Source: Ophiothrix spiculata (lineage: Eukaryota; Echinodermata; Ophiuroidea; Amphilepidida; Ophiotrichidae). From it: a stretch of DNA of 22,742 nt. The DNA lies in the NCBI GenBank assembly GCA_000969725.1, contig JXSR01S047012.1; one strand, written 5' to 3'. Positions 20,080 to 22,742 of this stretch are shown here, in pieces. A program made the translations under genes and the position numbers. Below the pieces are notes generated by a model. That model ran no database searches. It saw only the letters and a list, made by a program, of their open reading frames with translations, and had not been told where the DNA came from. Position 1 is the stretch's first letter, and each line of letters starts with the position of its first letter.

Positions 20080-20233
20080 ATCTGAAAGTCTACAGGAGTT
20101 GCAGACTCAGCTCGCTGAGGTAGAGAACAAACAAGAGGAATTAGATACCAAACAAGAATTTATGAAAGCCCTTCAAGATGGGCATGTCCCAGAGGTCAAT
20201 GAGCCAGAGATTGCTGAACCTATCATCAAAGAA
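20080..20233 (+). CDS. Coiled-coil gene, internal exon E
   Basis: The acceptor is TATTTCTTTCAG and the donor is GAA|GTAAGC. The first base completes the Lys codon from exon D, then 51 codons follow. It reads SESLQELQTQLAEVENKQEE, then a helix to MKALQDG, then a Pro/Glu-rich acidic stretch (HVPEVNEPEIAEPIIKE) that should break the coiled coil. The exon lies just after an A/T-rich intron end and is followed by a 208-bp tandem duplication in the intron. Confidence 0.9.
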
Positions 20234-21001
20234 GTAAGCACTGTTACCATTTCATTCCAATCAAATTGGTCTCAAACATGACCAAGTGTTACATAGCCCC
20301 TGTTTGCAAACTTAAGGTGTATGTGTTTTCTTCAAGAGTTCTTTGCTGAGGAATCAGTCCTTCATCTGCAAAGCAAAATATTTGTGATCGTCATTATAAT
20401 CATCGCACTTTTGACATGTTCCTTGGACCATGTTATGAAGTTCCTAATCAAATCAATAGAAATAAAAAATGTCTATCAAAATAGTTATTGGTACTTAAAC
20501 ATAGCCCCTGTTTGCAAACTTAAGGTGTATGGGTTTCTTCAAGAGTTCATTGCTGAGAATCAGTCCTTCAAACAAAATATTTGTGATCGTCATTATCATT
20601 ATAATCGTCACAGTTTTGACATGTTCCTTGGACCATGCTATGAAGTCCCTATTAGGTAATCGAATCAATAAAATAGTAATTGGTACTTATTTAAAGCTTA
20701 TTAAAATAGTTGAAAGGAATGTGTGTCCAAGAGGAGCAATTATATTTTTACTTAGGTTATGAAAAGCAATTAAAAAGATACTAAATGAAACAAATTTAAC
20801 TGATTTTACTTTTAATTGCGGCTCATAAAATCCTAACACCAGATCTAGTTCTATTAATTTTAGATGTATTTGAATGAACCATCAGGCCAACATGGTAGGC
20901 TAAAAATGTTGTAATGAAGTTTCTTGATTGACAGTCAATATCACTTTAAAAATTATTTTCCAGAACATGTGTTTATAGCTCTTAATCATTCAAATCCGCA
21001 G
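20234..21001 (+). other. Intron 5 (0.77 kb)
   Basis: GTAAGC to CCGCAG. Half of it is a tandem duplication (20291-20691). Open frames in it do not continue the protein. Confidence 0.75.
20291..20691. repeat. Tandem duplication, ~208-bp period
   Basis: Copy 1 begins at 20291 and copy 2 at 20499, both with ACATAGCCCCTGTTTGCAAA. Shared motifs are TTCAAGAGTTC, AATCAGTCCTTCA, ATATTTGTGATCGTCATTAT, GACATGTTCCTTGGACCATG and TTGGTACTTA. The differences are small indels. Overlapping frames in each copy are chance products. Confidence 0.85.
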
Positions 21002-21182
21002 GTGATTGTTCCAGATCCAAGCACCGTAGCAGCATTGGAAGCATCACAGCAGCAATGTACAGAGCTGCAAGCAAAGATAACATCCCTGGAGAAAACCATC
21101 AAAGACAAAGACAGAGAAATGAAGAGAATGAGTAAAGACAGACCCAAAGTAACATCAGTGGAAGTTGCTGGTTCACAAGAAG
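21002..21182 (+). CDS. Coiled-coil gene, internal exon F
   Basis: The acceptor is CAAATCCGCAG, with a weak pyrimidine tract; the donor is GAAG|GTAATT. Phase 0 in, one base (G) carried over. It reads VIVPDPSTVAALEASQQQ, then CTELQAKITSLEKTIKDKDR and a Lys/Arg-rich end (EMKRMSKDRPK), then VTSVEVAGSQEG. It is another helical heptad segment with a basic C-terminal end. The weak acceptor is the least certain boundary, but phase and the match to exon E support it. Confidence 0.87.
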
Positions 21183-21624
21183 GTAATTCAGGTTATGCAA
21201 TTTATTGCAATATGTGGGTTCAAATTGTCTTTTGTGGTTTGCTTCAGTAATTTTTTGTTTTTTGCAAGTGTGCAAGCTCGACCTTGACACAATAGTCTTA
21301 ATATCATTTCCTTTAAGAAATTTGACAGTTATGTGTGAATTTATTTAATTTGTTAGAAACATGCAACATGTTCCTTAACCAGATTTTTCTTGATGATGTT
21401 TGATTTTCAAATTTAGGCTCCTCACCTGTATAAGCAGACCTTCAAAAAAAAAAAAAATTAAAAAAAAAGAGAAACAGTATTTTGGACCTTTGAACCAAAC
21501 CATCGTTAAAACACTATATTTTGGTCCATTTTACAATAAAAAAGAAGACCTTAAAGCAGACTTTGGAGTATGTCTGCCTACAATTTTTATAATTTATGCT
21601 CACAATGCATAGTGGTCATTTCAG
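21183..21624 (+). other. Intron 6 (0.44 kb)
   Basis: GTAATT to CATTTCAG, AT-rich, with an A-run at about 21445-21470. Otherwise nothing noted. Confidence 0.8.
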
Positions 21625-21818
21625 GCGGTGCATACAGTGAGGAAGTTTCCCAACTAGAAGAACGCATAGAGGAACTAGAAGATGAGAACAAGCATTTGGA
21701 GTCCACTGTAGAACAGCTAGAAGACAAGATCAAGGCTTTAGAAAGTGGAGAGTCTGCCAAGAAGCCTGATTTCTCTATGCTGGATATTGAGGACGATGTG
21801 GATGAGGATGACGTAGAG
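21625..21818 (+). CDS. Coiled-coil gene, internal exon G: five-heptad zipper and acidic tail
   Basis: The acceptor is GTGGTCATTTCAG and the donor is GAG|GTAAGA. The first two bases GC complete Gly, then 64 codons follow. Residues from VSQLEERI onward form a near-perfect heptad array. Positions a are Val, Ile, Asn, Val, Ile and positions d are all Leu (codons at 21645-21740). The single Asn at a central a position is typical of parallel two-stranded zippers, so dimerisation is a reasonable inference. After ALESGESAKKPDFSMLDI comes a strongly acidic stretch (EDDVDEDDVE). Read-through past the donor stays open for 65 further codons but loses coiled-coil character, so splicing is preferred. Confidence 0.92.
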
Positions 21819-22204
21819 GTAAGATCAGGAAAACAAGTAGATATGAATGTGAACAGTGGATTTATAGTGCACTATGCCTCCCTGATTATAATTTCATATT
21901 ACCTCATCTCAAAATACCGATATTTTACTGACTTCATTGGCCCAAGTAGGCTCCATTCCACTCATAGTGTAATTTTAGGTCCTGTTGCAATCTATGAGGG
22001 CACTGGACATTGATCAGTTCACATTTTAAACCTTTACAGCCATGATTAGCTCTCCAAGTTTTGTATGGGATACAGTGAGAAAAATAACAGTTAATTCCTT
22101 GTCCACAGATTTTAACACATTTAATCTAGGCACCATGGGGTTGGTACTTAAGTTGTTAGAAAATCACGGGAATCTCGTTCCCGTCCAGGACGGCTCTGGC
22201 CCAG
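21819..22204 (+). other. Last intron (0.39 kb, if exon at 22205 is real)
   Basis: Starts GTAAGA after exon G. Two possible acceptors lie at its end, 16 bases apart. No other splice-supported exon was seen. Confidence 0.45.
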
Positions 22205-22240
22205 GAAGAAAACAAGCTTACAAAGACTGCGAGATGTTGA
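22205..22240 (+). CDS. Probable terminal exon of the coiled-coil gene (11 codons + TGA)
   Basis: After TCTGGCCCAG, phase-0 reading gives EENKLTKTARC and then TGA. This joins exon G to give ...DEDDVE-EENKLTKTARC, compositionally continuous with the rest. AATAAA follows at 22498. A competing acceptor 16 bases upstream (GTTCCCGTCCAG, exon start 22189) is also phase-compatible and would give DGSGPGRKQAYKDCEM and a long hydrophobic tail ending at 22437, which looks less like this protein. A transcript could decide; the gene could also continue outside the window. Confidence 0.5.
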   Translation, partial: EENKLTKTARC

Positions 22241-22503
22241 GATATATAAGCTTCCATTTAACATGTTGTGTGGACTTCAGTGTCTTGAATTATAAACAGA
22301 ACCAAAAGAGTTCTTTTATGAAAATGTACTTGCATCCTATCAGGATGTTTTTTAAAACTGTGCTTGCAGTCAATCTTTGTCTTGAAGTTGTTACATCATC
22401 ACTTGATAATTTCAAAATCAGCTGTTTGTATAAGTGACTATGTTGATAGGCCCCTCGTCTTCATTCATGTGATTCTTGTTGTTCATCCGAAACATTTAAT
22501 AAA
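22241..22503 (+). other. Probable 3' UTR with poly(A) signal
   Basis: AT-rich sequence follows the proposed stop. A canonical AATAAA occurs at 22498-22503 (CATTTAATAAATGG) and a second at 22659-22664. The stretch 22246-22437 is open in one frame but has no coiled-coil or other recognisable character. It is called 3' UTR only because of the terminal exon model above. Confidence 0.45.
22498..22503 (+). promoter_or_regulatory. Poly(A) signal AATAAA
   Basis: Exact AATAAA about 260 bases after the proposed stop codon. A second exact copy at 22659-22664 could serve as an alternative. In AT-rich DNA such hexamers also occur by chance. Confidence 0.4.
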
Positions 22504-22742
22504 TGGATTTGTATAAAGAATTCCTGTAGGAATGTTCATGGAAAAATCCTGATGAATCTATTCAATGAACTCTACAAAGGAGTTTTTACACCTTCACAAC
22601 AACCCTGAATGGCAAAGTCACAGTCTCATGCTGCAAGTAGGCCAAACAATAATTAGAGAATAAAAGATAAGATTTTTTGTTTTGCCTGTCATCTATCGTC
22701 TCATAATGGATGGGCGTACATTATTTTGAGTAATGGGTGCCC
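22504..22742. other. Downstream sequence, no gene seen
   Basis: AT-rich sequence with a second AATAAA at 22659. No splice-bounded open frame or repeat structure is visible. Confidence 0.5.

Larger units (their letters stand above)
1854..22240 (+). other. Gene span: unidentified coiled-coil protein, 5' end outside window
   Basis: Seven exons joined at GT-AG sites give an uninterrupted 430-codon frame, with a likely eighth exon closing it. Junctions 1-2, 2-3, 3-4 and 5-6 are phase 0. The exon 4-5 junction splits a Lys codon (AA|A) and the exon 6-7 junction splits a Gly codon (G|GC); both rejoin correctly. Composition is Glu/Lys/Gln/Leu-rich with repeated heptads. No signal peptide, membrane segment or enzyme motif is visible. 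Coiled-coil structure is inferred from heptads; partner, cellular location and pathway cannot be told. Introns are about 9.5, 1.2, 3.5, 3.3, 0.8 and 0.44 kb. The first exon seen begins in mid-protein after a 3' splice site, so upstream exons lie outside the window. The family was not recognised; resemblance to other coiled-coil proteins may only reflect composition. Confidence 0.85.

Noticed and set aside
20321..20762. Overlapping open frames of 112 and 77 residues in intron 5
   Set aside because: They are by-products of the 208-bp tandem duplication; their similarity reflects the DNA repeat, not coding selection.
22042..22437. 131-residue open frame as a separate gene
   Set aside because: It has no recognisable domain; part of it may be the alternative last exon and the rest looks like 3' UTR.

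Overview
The window is AT-rich, intron-rich animal DNA. It has long introns, GT-AG splice sites, AATAAA poly(A) signals, CR1/Jockey-type LINE remnants, a tRNA-derived SINE and many TA-flanked inverted-repeat elements. Nothing prokaryotic is visible. An invertebrate, perhaps a marine deuterostome such as an echinoderm or hemichordate, is my best guess from the overall style. This is inference and no single sequence proves it.

One host gene spans most of the window on the + strand. Seven exons (1854-1946, 11432-11530, 12706-13044, 16528-16757, 20080-20233, 21002-21182, 21625-21818) join with consistent phases into exactly 430 codons with no stop. A probable short last exon (22205-22240) adds 11 residues and a stop, followed by a 3' UTR with AATAAA at 22498. 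The product is a charged Glu/Lys-rich coiled-coil protein. Its most regular part is a five-heptad zipper in exon 7, followed by an acidic tail. The 5' end lies upstream of the window. I do not recognise the family.

The introns hold nearly everything else. Sequence 5' of exon 1 (1-1853) carries a diverged tandem duplication (about 50-470 and 631-1252); one copy contains a 208-bp TIR element whose empty site is kept in the other copy. Intron 1 (9.5 kb) holds a CTCGCTAG-type minisatellite (2255-2546), an array of about 100-120 bp units (about 3055-4935) split by a LINE+SINE composite insertion, a 5'-truncated CR1-like LINE with a 12-bp target-site duplication (8631-9335), and a 40-bp-TIR unit enclosing an exon-like minus-strand segment (9459-9780). 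Intron 2 has a TA-flanked MITE-like element (11703-11947).

Intron 3 has a duplicated segment of about 0.7 kb. Its first copy is split by a 939-bp foldback element (13800-14738) with TA target duplication; the second copy preserves the empty site. A 148-bp TA-flanked MITE (16211-16358) follows. Intron 4 contains decayed duplicates of the 3' end of exon 4, one of them a readable pseudo-exon with a destroyed donor site, and a 280-bp tandem duplication. Intron 5 contains a 208-bp tandem duplication.

No transposase gene, complete retroelement, RNA gene or CRISPR array is present. The most distinctive content is the set of natural filled/empty insertion-site pairs made by local duplication, the intronic pseudo-exon, and the unidentified coiled-coil protein.
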